This document shows positions 34,213 through 41,170 of a DNA stretch of 41,268 bases, one piece after another; position 1 is the stretch's first letter; every line of letters begins with the position of its first letter. Below the pieces are notes generated by a model that was not told the origin of the DNA, ran no database searches, and was given only the letters and a program-made list of their open reading frames with translations. The position numbers and the translations under genes are program-made. Origin of the DNA: Lachnospiraceae bacterium (GTDB taxonomy: Bacteria; Bacillota; Clostridia; Lachnospirales; Lachnospiraceae); the NCBI GenBank assembly GCA_009774625.1, contig VSOB01000027.1, forward strand, positions 1-41,268, in the 5' to 3' direction.

Positions 34213-35616
34213 ATGAATTTTCGATGGGATAAAAAATATCTATACTGGGGGATTACAGCATTTTTGGTGATCTGTGCAAGCATCTGTTTTTATTATCTGC
34301 TGTTTCACAGCAGCAAGTTATGGGACGGTTTTTTTTCCGTATTCAACATTGTGATGCCGATTGTGGACGGTTTTGTGCTTGCCTATCTGTTGTCCCCGGT
34401 ATTGAATCATATTGAAAGGAAGTTGCTTTATCCTGCGTTTTCTTCTATCACACATACGGAAAAGCAGAATTTTACGCTGAAAATGAAAAAGCATCTGCGG
34501 AAACTGGGCATTTTGATTACGCTGGTGCTGGTTTCAGCCTTTTTATACTGCTTTTTTTCTATTGTGATACAGCAATTGGTGGACAGTATCCACAGTATTA
34601 TTCTGCAGTTTCCATACTATATCCACAATCTGAGTGAATGGATTGTCGGTATATTTGACAGCAATCAGGAACTGGAAATCACAGTGACTGCTTTGCTGGA
34701 CCGGTATTCTTCCAGGCTGGAAACCTGGGTTACCTCTGATCTGATCCCCCAGGCCAATGCGCTGGTGCGTACCATTTCCACCGGCCTGATCGGCAATGTG
34801 ATCGGCATAGCGAAAGCCCTGTGGAATCTTCTGATCGGTTTTATTATTTCGATTTATCTGCTGGATGGGAAAGAGAATTTTGCAGGACAGGGGAAAAAAG
34901 TGATCTATTCCCTGTTCAGCAGGGAAACAGCCAATGTATTTGTTTCCAACATCCGCTTTATCCACAGAACATTTATCGGATTTGTCAGCGGAAAGATCGT
35001 GGATTCTATTATTATAGGTATTATCTGCTATTTGGGGACCAATTTGATGGGAACCCCATATCCGGTTCTGATCAGTGTCATCATCGGTGTCACCAATGTG
35101 ATTCCGTTTTTCGGCCCTTATATGGGAGCGATCCCAAGCGCCATCCTGATCCTGATGGTCAATCCTACTCAATGCCTGTATTTTATTATTTTCATTTTGG
35201 TGTTACAGCAGTTTGACGGTAATATTCTGGGGCCTAAGATACTTGGGGATTCCACTGGCCTGAACAGCTTTTGGGTTATTTTTTCCATTACTTTTTTCGG
35301 AGGGTTGTTCGGTATCATCGGTATGGTGATCGGCGTTCCGGTTTTTGCCGTGATCTATGCCGGTATCAAAGCCATAACTCACCGCAGGCTGGAAGAGAAA
35401 AACCTGCCGGTTTCCACGGTGGACTATGTAAATGTTTTCAGCATCGGACAGGATGGCACTCTGATTCAGAACGAAATGGCACAGGAAAAAGAAACAGAGC
35501 CGGAGGGCAGCCGGATCGGTTTCGGAGATTCCTGGCTGCTTCTGAAACGGAAAAACAGAAGCCATACGGTATCGTCAGATTCCAATGCAGGCCATGCTTC
35601 TGAAAAAGATCAGTGA
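34213..35616 (+). CDS. AI-2E (PerM/YdiK-type) family membrane protein
   Basis: Polytopic protein of the AI-2E transporter family, whose members include Na+/H+ antiporters and exporters. 467 residues from ATG 34213 (GGGAGAG upstream; longer starts lie inside purH). Seen: about 8 membrane segments, a large extracytoplasmic helical region between the third and fourth, GFIISIYLLDGKENF, ISVIIGVTNVIPFFGPYMGAIP and LQQFDGNILGPKILGDSTGL, the family signature. A soluble Glu/Lys/Arg-rich tail of about 75 residues follows. Substrate unknown. Part of the antiporter-purO-purH-dtd gene string. Confidence 0.9.
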   Translation: MNFRWDKKYLYWGITAFLVICASICFYYLLFHSSKLWDGFFSVFNIVMPIVDGFVLAYLLSPVLNHIERKLLYPAFSSITHTEKQNFTLKMKKHLRKLGILITLVLVSAFLYCFFSIVIQQLVDSIHSIILQFPYYIHNLSEWIVGIFDSNQELEITVTALLDRYSSRLETWVTSDLIPQANALVRTISTGLIGNVIGIAKALWNLLIGFIISIYLLDGKENFAGQGKKVIYSLFSRETANVFVSNIRFIHRTFIGFVSGKIVDSIIIGIICYLGTNLMGTPYPVLISVIIGVTNVIPFFGPYMGAIPSAILILMVNPTQCLYFIIFILVLQQFDGNILGPKILGDSTGLNSFWVIFSITFFGGLFGIIGMVIGVPVFAVIYAGIKAITHRRLEEKNLPVSTVDYVNVFSIGQDGTLIQNEMAQEKETEPEGSRIGFGDSWLLLKRKNRSHTVSSDSNAGHASEKDQ

Positions 35617-35629
35617 CAAAGGAGTGCTT

Positions 35630-36091
35630 ATGAGACTGGTAATACAAAGGGTGATGCAGGGAAGCGTTTCCGTAGCAGGAAAGACCACAGGTGAAATAGG
35701 CAAAGGATATGTGGTTTTTGTCGGGGTGAGTGATACCGATACCAAACAGATCACAGAGAAAATGGTCCGGAAACTGCTCCATCTGCGTATTTTTGAAGAT
35801 GCAGAAGGAAAAACAAATCTGTCCCTGCAGGATGTGCAGGGAGAGCTTTTGATTATTTCACAGTTTACCCTGTATGCGGACTGCAGGAAGGGAAACCGGC
35901 CCAGCTTTGTCAGAGCGGGAAAGCCGGAGCATGCCAATGCTTTGTACGAATATTTTCTATCACTTTGTGTCAGGGAATGTCCGTCGGTACGACATGGGAT
36001 ATTCGGTGCTGATATGAAAGTGAGCCTGGTGAACGACGGGCCGTTTACCATCGTTCTGGATTCGGAAGAGATTTTGAAATCGGAAACATAA
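35630..36091 (+). CDS. dtd: D-aminoacyl-tRNA deacylase
   Basis: Removes D-amino acids (and Gly from tRNA-Ala) mischarged to tRNA. 153 residues from ATG 35630, preceded by AAAGGAG. Seen: MRLVIQRVMQGSVSV at the N-terminus, SQFTLYADCRKGNRPSF at 77-93, and NDGPFT at 135-140 with the Gly-cisPro chirality-reading motif. Complete and normal length. Confidence 0.96.
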   Translation: MRLVIQRVMQGSVSVAGKTTGEIGKGYVVFVGVSDTDTKQITEKMVRKLLHLRIFEDAEGKTNLSLQDVQGELLIISQFTLYADCRKGNRPSFVRAGKPEHANALYEYFLSLCVRECPSVRHGIFGADMKVSLVNDGPFTIVLDSEEILKSET

Positions 36092-36144
36092 GATGGATTT
36101 TTAAGGTTTATGCTGACAAAATCAGCGGAAGGGGGGAGCGTACA

Positions 36145-36669
36145 GTGAGTGATCAAAATTATCAACCGGGCGATTATAAGGCAATGGCTTTATCTGAGAA
36201 GATTGATTTTTTACACAGAGTGCACACAGAAGAAGTTTCATTATGGGATGAAGATGGGAATGATAATGATATCTGGAAGGATTATCATATTGTACAGGAT
36301 GAATTGCTTAATCATCCGGAAGTATTTGGCTTTGAAGATATCCTGCATATTATGAAAATCTTCGACGACGACTGCTTTGAACTCTCATGGCAGTTAAATC
36401 TTGCCAGGATGGTATCCTGCAGTATTTCATATAAGGGGAAGAGCGGGATTGATTTTTATTTAAGAAATCTGCAGGCAGTCCCTGCAAACGGAAGATTTCA
36501 TGGATGGCATTTTCCTGTTCAGTGGCTCATAGCAGAAGAAACTTTTTCTGATTTAAAAGAGGCATTGCAGGAGCAGACTCCGGAAATCAAAAAAATCATA
36601 TTACAGATATTGGATGGTATTGATGAATATGAGGATGAAAAAAAGGAATTAAAGGAAATGGCTGGCTGA
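36145..36669 (+). CDS. Hypothetical soluble acidic protein
   Basis: 174 residues from GTG 36145, supported by GGAAGGGGGGAGCG immediately upstream. No signal or membrane segment. Seen: highly acidic with aromatic residues (WDEDGNDNDIWKDY near 34-47), a helical middle part with FELSWQLNLARMV, FHGWHFPVQWLI, and a C-terminal helix ending in Glu/Lys repeats. The codons look more AT-rich than in the flanking genes. The profile (small, acidic, helical, next to secreted-protein and toxin-like genes) would suit an immunity-type protein, but no family was recognised and no toxin partner is visible. Followed by a terminator. Confidence 0.7.
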   Translation: MSDQNYQPGDYKAMALSEKIDFLHRVHTEEVSLWDEDGNDNDIWKDYHIVQDELLNHPEVFGFEDILHIMKIFDDDCFELSWQLNLARMVSCSISYKGKSGIDFYLRNLQAVPANGRFHGWHFPVQWLIAEETFSDLKEALQEQTPEIKKIILQILDGIDEYEDEKKELKEMAG

Positions 36670-36688
36670 TCCCGGTACACAAAAGATA

Positions 36689-36729
36689 CGGACAGAATCT
36701 GCAGATTGAAGGATTCTGTCCGGATTTTT
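36689..36729 (+). terminator. Strong, probably bidirectional terminator
   Basis: CGGACAGAATC (36689-36699) and GATTCTGTCCG (36712-36722), an 11-bp perfect stem with a 12-base loop; ATTTTTA follows on the plus strand and TATCTTTT on the minus strand, serving both convergent genes. Confidence 0.88.
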
Positions 36730-36806
36730 ATACATATAGATCGAAGGTATATCGGTTGATACGGGTGATTGACAGGGAAACAATTAGTTATAATCGAATA
36801 AAGCTC

Positions 36807-37739
36807 TTATTTTTGTATATTCCCTGCTACCTGTGCCTGTGTCGGGCCGAAACGCACATTGCTGATCGTACCGTTTCCCCGCAGTGTGATCAGATAATCA
36901 ATATGTGGGTCAAATACATAAACCGTACCGTCAGGGCCGTCCATCTGGCACCATGCATGCGGCGTATAACCGCCTCCGCTGGTAGTCGTAGAACCGGCTA
37001 CGATATACATCGGCAGACCCAGTTTCCATGCCATCGCTGCAAAAGTAGCACTGAACGTATCACAAACGCCCAGTTTTGTCACCAGTGTCCCATAGGCGTT
37101 ATTATAGGTGCCAGATGCATCCGGCCCTACTTTTATAGTAAACTCAAATCCTTCATCATACACTTCTTCATATCGTTCATCTTTTATGTTGAGAATCAGA
37201 TAATCATAGCAAGCCTTCAGTTTGTCGTGGGTGTCCATATCCGGCGTGATGATCTGCGCAAAAATATTGTCAAGCATTGCATCCAGTTCCGGCATGTTGG
37301 TTGTCGCGTCCGGATAGAGCGGTATGGAATCCAGAGTCTGACGAAGTCCTTTATAGCGGAGGTCTTTCTGTGCACTGGGTATACTGAATACAGGCTGTTG
37401 TCCCGGCTGTCCTGTGGCGCTGCGTACCCGCTCGTCCGTATACAGGGTACCGTCCGGAGCCGTCAAAATCGGACAGGGCTGTTTCAGATAGGAAGCAAGA
37501 GCCAGCCCATCATTTCCAAAATAGAACCATAGTTCTGTAAAATCGTCATGTACCCACTTATTAACGGCCAGGCTGCCGTCTTGCTCTTTGCAGCAAAGTC
37601 CGCCTACCTTATAATCCCAGACGACCGTTTCTGCCGAGGCTGTCACAGATGTTCCCGCAAACATGCACACTGCCGCGATCATTGCCAGCATCTTTTTTGT
37701 CATGCCTTTTGAGCGGAAACGTATTTTCCTTTTTTTCAT
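36807..37739 (-). CDS. Secreted transglutaminase-like protein
   Basis: 310 residues. Seen: basic N-terminus, a Sec signal peptide with likely cleavage after Ala36 (ASA), a segment at about 55-82 with NKWVHDDFTELWFYFGNDG that resembles a single choline/glucan-binding-type repeat, and a transglutaminase-like core with GVCDTFSATF (Cys226), PHAWCQM (His261) and VYVFDPHID (Asp277), the expected Cys-His-Asp triad. Family knowledge: secreted bacterial members are often peptidases or cross-linking enzymes at the cell surface. Likely extracellular or wall-associated. Its ribosome binding site is a run of seven G. Monocistronic, with its own promoter and shared terminator. Confidence 0.85.
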   Translation of the reverse strand: MKKRKIRFRSKGMTKKMLAMIAAVCMFAGTSVTASAETVVWDYKVGGLCCKEQDGSLAVNKWVHDDFTELWFYFGNDGLALASYLKQPCPILTAPDGTLYTDERVRSATGQPGQQPVFSIPSAQKDLRYKGLRQTLDSIPLYPDATTNMPELDAMLDNIFAQIITPDMDTHDKLKACYDYLILNIKDERYEEVYDEGFEFTIKVGPDASGTYNNAYGTLVTKLGVCDTFSATFAAMAWKLGLPMYIVAGSTTTSGGGYTPHAWCQMDGPDGTVYVFDPHIDYLITLRGNGTISNVRFGPTQAQVAGNIQK

Positions 37740-37774
37740 AGTACTTTCCCCCCCATTCGTAAAATGATAGGATC

Positions 37775-37804
37775 ATTATATCACGCAGTCGATTTGATAC
37801 TCAA
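37775..37804 (-). promoter_or_regulatory. Sigma-A type promoter for the transglutaminase-like gene
   Basis: Read on the minus strand: TTGAGT (37804-37799), 18 bp, TATAAT (37780-37775); start codon about 29 bases after the expected transcription start. Confidence 0.7.
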
Positions 37805-37831
37805 GTAATTTATAAATTTATAGAGCTAAAG

Positions 37832-38200
37832 ATGGTTATCTTAATTTCATTTCCAAGTATCCGTCGGAAGGTGGTGATTATTATAAGTACATATGAGGAA
37901 TTTATGGTTATATTGACCATTGGTCTTTTAATCATTGTCATTCTGATTCTGAAAAGTAAGAAAAAGCCGTCCTGCCAGATAGTCAGGATGTATGAAAGGG
38001 CGCAGGATGAAACTGTGCTGTATCTGCTGTTTTCAAAACGAAACTTCTGTGGTACGATAAAAAGCGAAAATATATTCCGTCAAAGTGGGACAGTGAGCAT
38101 CCCTCTGTATGAAGGAGTCAAGGGGCTTCCACTTGCCCAGGGTAATGTTGTCTCGACGGATGCCTTCAGAAAACGTCCAGAGGCCCTTACAGGCATCTAA
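37832..38200 (+). pseudogene. Holin-like toxin-type ORF, possibly a decayed gene
   Basis: Open frame of 122 codons. The recognisable part is codons 18-44, STYEEFMVILTIGLLII and a Lys-rich end, which matches the pattern of the putative holin-like toxin (Hol_Tox) family: xTYE, one membrane helix, KKK tail, normally about 30-35 residues. At the place of the usual ATG the codon is ATA (37883), 6 bases after AAGGTGGTG, and there is no stop after the Lys cluster, so the frame runs on for about 75 unrelated codons. A small hairpin (TCCTG/CAGGA) follows the helix-coding part, as in type I toxin loci. I infer a relic; an alternative is a real, unrelated membrane protein starting at ATG 37832 or GTG 37871. 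Confidence 0.4.
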
Positions 38201-38532
38201 CCGGACTGACCAAACAATTCCTCATTGATGTGTAAACCGTCCTGAAAATGTCTCTGGCGATGTCTGCATGTATTTTTATATAATTTGGCAATTCCATTAA
38301 TTAATCCGCCAATGGATTTGTAACAGAGTTTGCGAATAAGTATGCCTGGTGGAGAGTAGTTCAGACAGCGAATTTAACTATTCGCAAAATAACAGTTTAA
38401 CGAATAGTTCAGTTCAATAACGGGTGCCTGAAGGTTAAAATGGCCCGCCTTACGTTTATCGGCTATCGTCCACGTGTACTGCCACGATTCTGGCAGTATG
38501 GTTTGTCAGATCAGAAAGGATATAAAATCTAT
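38201..38532. other. 332-bp gap without a gene, upstream of the recombinase
   Basis: No coding frame with a family match. AT-rich; holds a TATAAT at 38279-38284 without a good -35, a TTGGC/GCCAA pair near 38285-38312, and the repeat group at 38332-38412 described separately. The in-frame extension from 38440 to the chosen recombinase start does not look like protein of that family. Confidence 0.6.
38332..38412. repeat. Cluster of GCGAAT-type inverted and direct repeats
   Basis: GCGAAT at 38332 and 38368; GCGAAT-TTAACT-ATTCGC hairpin at 38368-38385; AACTATTCG (38376-38384) with CGAATAGTT (38401-38409), a 9-bp inverted repeat sharing an arm with the first hairpin; TAGTTCAG direct repeats at 38357 and 38405. 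It lies about 120-200 bp before the recombinase start. Could be recombinase binding sites, an operator, or an RNA with two exclusive folds. Confidence 0.6.
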
Positions 38533-39597
38533 ATGGAATCAAATCAACCCAATCAAAATTATCACGAGGAAGAAAACAAGAAAAATATACTGCGGATGCG
38601 GGAAGTATTAGCCACATTGCCTCCTTTTTGCAAGCGGTTTTTCAGAGGAATTGAAAATCAGACTTCCGCACGTACGCGCCTTGCGTATGCATACGATATT
38701 CGGCTGTTTTTTGAATTTCTCCATGAAACAAACGGAGTTTATAAAAAAATGGATATTGTTGACTATCCGATGTCTATATTAGATGAAATTGGTCGGGAAG
38801 ACATCGAAGAATATATGGAATATCTTTCCTTATATATACGGGATGGCCAGGAAATTACCAACAACGAACGTGGCAAAGCACGGAAACTGGCTTCGCTCAG
38901 AAGTTTTTACAATTATTATTTCTGTAGCGAACTGATTAAAAACAATCCCCCCTCTCTTGTGCCAATGCCTAAATTGCATGAAAAAGAAATTATACGTCTG
39001 GATCCCAATGAAGTGGCCATTTTGCTGGATCAGGTTGAGGAAGGTTCTAAATTGACCAAAAGTCAGCAGCATTTTCATGAAAAAACCAAAACAAGGGATT
39101 TGGCGCTGCTTACTCTGCTTCTTGGAACCGGTATCCGGGTATCTGAGTGTGTTGGACTGAATATTGAAGATGTGGATTTTAACAATATGGGGATCAAAGT
39201 GCGCAGAAAAGGAGGCTATGAGGATGTGGTATATTTTGGAGAGGAAGTGGAAACCGCGCTGCTCTCCTATTTGGAACAGAGAAAACATATAATTCCCAAC
39301 GCAGGTCATGAAAAAGCGCTTTTTCTTTCTCTGCAAAACAGGCGCATTACAGTTCGGGCAGTGGAAAACCTGGTGAAAAAGTATGCATCTCTGGTAACCG
39401 GACTGAAAAAAATCACGCCGCATAAACTAAGAAGTACCTATGGCACCACACTTTACCAGGAAACCGGAGACATCTATCTGGTGGCAGATGTACTTGGTCA
39501 TAAAGATGTAAATACCACAAGAAAACATTATGCAGCTATGCAGGACGCCAATAAGAGGAAAGCTGCGAAAACAATCCGTTTACGGGAAGATTTATAG
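38533..39597 (+). CDS. Tyrosine recombinase, XerC/XerD-like
   Basis: Site-specific recombinase, 354 residues from ATG 38533 (AAAGGA at 38515-38520). Seen: N-terminal SAM-like core-binding domain (about 20-150), catalytic domain with GTGIRVSE (Arg202), RRKGG (Lys), HKLRSTYG (His and Arg), LGHKDV (His) and the nucleophile Tyr333 in TRKHYAAM. All active-site residues are present. Family knowledge: chromosomal Xer proteins resolve dimers at dif; no phage or transposon genes flank it, so a housekeeping Xer is likelier than a mobile integrase, but the repeat-rich upstream region leaves room for another target. Converges on the LysM gene. Confidence 0.92.
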   Translation: MESNQPNQNYHEEENKKNILRMREVLATLPPFCKRFFRGIENQTSARTRLAYAYDIRLFFEFLHETNGVYKKMDIVDYPMSILDEIGREDIEEYMEYLSLYIRDGQEITNNERGKARKLASLRSFYNYYFCSELIKNNPPSLVPMPKLHEKEIIRLDPNEVAILLDQVEEGSKLTKSQQHFHEKTKTRDLALLTLLLGTGIRVSECVGLNIEDVDFNNMGIKVRRKGGYEDVVYFGEEVETALLSYLEQRKHIIPNAGHEKALFLSLQNRRITVRAVENLVKKYASLVTGLKKITPHKLRSTYGTTLYQETGDIYLVADVLGHKDVNTTRKHYAAMQDANKRKAAKTIRLREDL

Positions 39598-39627
39598 CTT
39601 TTACATATAGAATCTATGATCTGTATG

Positions 39628-39990
39628 TTATCTGGAAGCCGGAGCTGTATCATAATAGGGGACAATCAGATACATACCTGTCCTTATCATTTCGTCTTCC
39701 AGAAAATTGATTCTGCAGAGTTCTTTGATGTACGCTTCTTCCGATGCATAATGCTGCTTATCCATATATGTGCCGGCAATGGAATAAAGAGTATCATCTT
39801 CCTGAATCCGGATACTGGTATAATATTTGCAGGCTGTCTGTCCACTGTGTTCGCTTGCACTTGCCAAAAAACTGTCCGTGGAAAAGACAAACAACAATGA
39901 GAGGCAGGCTGCCAGTACACAAAGAGTACGATTCCTGCGGCACTCTCTTTGTCTTTTCAGGCGATTGTTCCGGATTCTTCTTTCACTCAT
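39628..39990 (-). CDS. YneA-like LysM protein, probable SOS division inhibitor
   Basis: 120 residues: basic cytoplasmic N-terminus, one membrane helix or signal anchor at about 23-43, and a LysM-type domain at about 58-112 (IRIQEDDTLYSIAGTYM ... GMYLIVPY). Family knowledge: B. subtilis YneA has the same layout, lies divergent from lexA and blocks division during the SOS response. Here it is also divergent from lexA with LexA-type boxes in its promoter, which supports the same job. Ribosome binding site AAGGAGG is strong. No direct sequence identity to YneA is claimed. Confidence 0.85.
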   Translation of the reverse strand: MSERRIRNNRLKRQRECRRNRTLCVLAACLSLLFVFSTDSFLASASEHSGQTACKYYTSIRIQEDDTLYSIAGTYMDKQHYASEEAYIKELCRINFLEDEMIRTGMYLIVPYYDTAPASR

Positions 39991-40012
39991 CTGATGTCCT
40001 CCTTAAGTATTG

Positions 40013-40026
40013 CGAACGAACGTTCT
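40013..40026. promoter_or_regulatory. LexA (SOS) box 1, perfect core
   Basis: CGAACGAACGTTCT matches the Gram-positive SOS core GAAC-N4-GTTC exactly. It covers about +5 to +18 of the LysM transcript. Confidence 0.85.
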
Positions 40027-40037
40027 GTTTGTTTTGC

Positions 40038-40066
40038 ATTATACAGAACGTATTTTCGATTGTCAA
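40038..40066 (-). promoter_or_regulatory. Perfect consensus promoter for the YneA-like gene
   Basis: On the minus strand TTGACA (40066-40061), 17 bp, TATAAT (40043-40038): both hexamers and the spacing are ideal. LexA box 2 lies inside the spacer, so the promoter should be very strong but tightly repressed. Confidence 0.9.
40045..40058. promoter_or_regulatory. LexA (SOS) box 2, one core mismatch
   Basis: AGAACGTATTTTCG: GAAC-GTAT-TTTC differs from GAAC-N4-GTTC at one base. It lies between the -35 and -10 of the minus-strand promoter. Confidence 0.7.
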
Positions 40067-40085
40067 TATTTTTTAAGGAAAATAT

Positions 40086-40099
40086 CGAACAAATATTTG
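40086..40099. promoter_or_regulatory. Weak LexA-type box 3 at the lexA promoter
   Basis: CGAACAAATATTTG: first half perfect, second half with two mismatches. It overlaps the predicted -35 of lexA, consistent with autoregulation by a low-affinity site. Confidence 0.5.
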
Positions 40100-40125
40100 G
40101 AATATATGTTTGCTTTTTATATGAT
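40097..40125 (+). promoter_or_regulatory. Predicted lexA promoter
   Basis: TTGGAA at 40097-40102, 17 bp, TATGAT at 40120-40125; the start codon follows about 35 bases after the expected transcription start. Confidence 0.6.
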
Positions 40126-40166
40126 ATTGTGATAAACTGAAAACAGTAAAAATTGGAGGTAGTAAC

Positions 40167-40787
40167 ATGGGATATGGAAAGATTACTGCAAAGCAGTCAG
40201 AAATTTTAGAATATATTAAAAGTGAGATTCTGCAGAAAGGATACCCTCCTGCTGTACGTGAGATTTGTGAAGCGGTTCATTTAAAGTCCACCTCTTCCGT
40301 CCATTCTCATCTGGAAACACTGGAAAAAAACGGTTACATCCGCAGAGATCCCACAAAGCCCCGCGCTATTGAGATCTGTGATGATTCTTTTCAGATGGTA
40401 CGGACGGAAACGGTCAGTCTGCCTGTTGTAGGTACAGTAGCTGCCGGAATCCCTATTCTGGCAGAAGAAAATATCACACAATATTTTCCGGTACCTGCCG
40501 ATATGGTTCCGCGGGGAGAACCTTCCTTTGTGCTCAAAGTAAAAGGAGATTCCATGATCAATGCCGGCATTTTTGACGGTGACCAGATTTTTGTACAAAC
40601 CTGCAGCACAGCTTATAATGGGGATATGATAGTTGCTCTGCTTGATGATTCCGCCACAGTCAAAACATTTTATAAGGAAGAAGGACATATTCGTCTGCAG
40701 CCGGAAAATGATACGATGGAGCCTATCATCGTGGATCATTGTCAGATTCTTGGTAAGGTATATGGCGTGTTCCGCTTATTTTCATAG
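40167..40787 (+). CDS. lexA: LexA repressor
   Basis: SOS repressor that self-cleaves when RecA filaments form. 206 residues. Seen: N-terminal winged helix (about 1-70) with RE and SVHSHLETLEKNGYIRR, cleavage site Ala93-Gly94 in TVAAGIP, catalytic Ser129 in KGDSMINAGI and Lys166 in SATVKTF. TTGGAGG precedes ATG. The divergent LysM gene and the boxes between are its likely regulon. Converges on rsfS with 20 bp between the stops and no visible terminator. Confidence 0.97.
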   Translation: MGYGKITAKQSEILEYIKSEILQKGYPPAVREICEAVHLKSTSSVHSHLETLEKNGYIRRDPTKPRAIEICDDSFQMVRTETVSLPVVGTVAAGIPILAEENITQYFPVPADMVPRGEPSFVLKVKGDSMINAGIFDGDQIFVQTCSTAYNGDMIVALLDDSATVKTFYKEEGHIRLQPENDTMEPIIVDHCQILGKVYGVFRLFS

Positions 40788-40807
40788 TGATACGTACCAT
40801 ATAGTGA

Positions 40808-41170
40808 TTAACGGGAAGTCTGCAGCTCTTCCGGGTTTATCAGCTTCCCGTCTCTCCAGATACGGTCCAGATCATAAAACAGCCTGTTTTCTTTGTCAAA
40901 TATATGGATTACAATATCACGGTAATCCATCAGAATCCAGTTGGCTGTATCATATCCTTCTGTCTGTTTCAAAGGAAGTCCTGCTTTGCCAAGCGCTTCT
41001 TCCACATGATCTGCGAGAGTCTGAATCTGGCTTTTGTTGGCACCGTTTGCAATGATAAAATAATCTGCAATTGTAGAGACTTCCCGGATGTCAATGACAT
41101 GGACATCTTCTGCTTTTTTTTCTTCCAGTGCATCAACGGCGATTTTAGCCAGTTCTTCGGCTGTTTTCAT
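40808..41170 (-). CDS. rsfS: Ribosomal silencing factor RsfS
   Basis: Binds ribosomal protein uL14 and blocks subunit joining when nutrients are short. 120 residues. Seen: VHVIDIREVSTIADYFIIANG (about 23-43), QIQTLADHVEEAL, GYDTANWILMDYRDIVIHIF and YDLDRIWRDG, the whole DUF143 domain. Its start overlaps the upstream gene stop (ATGA), giving the common yqeK-rsfS pair. Confidence 0.96.
   Translation of the reverse strand: MKTAEELAKIAVDALEEKKAEDVHVIDIREVSTIADYFIIANGANKSQIQTLADHVEEALGKAGLPLKQTEGYDTANWILMDYRDIVIHIFDKENRLFYDLDRIWRDGKLINPEELQTSR

Noticed and set aside
36756..37532. 258-codon open frame on the plus strand
   Set aside because: Antisense to the transglutaminase-like gene, rich in Arg, Cys and His with no family match; the minus-strand gene has a signal peptide, triad and promoter.
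38332..38412. dif site for chromosome dimer resolution
   Set aside because: The repeats do not match the 28-bp dif arms I know from firmicutes, so kept only as an unexplained repeat cluster.
38440..38532. Earlier in-frame start for the tyrosine recombinase
   Set aside because: The extra 31 residues do not resemble Xer N-termini and no ribosome binding site precedes 38440; ATG 38533 has AAAGGA upstream.
38533..39597. Integrase of a mobile element or prophage
   Set aside because: No phage, conjugation or cargo genes and no flanking direct repeats typical of attachment sites were seen; lexA and rsfS neighbours are core genes.
40013..40099. CRISPR-like repeat array
   Set aside because: The repeated GAAC units are palindromic LexA-type boxes at irregular spacing, not direct repeats with spacers.
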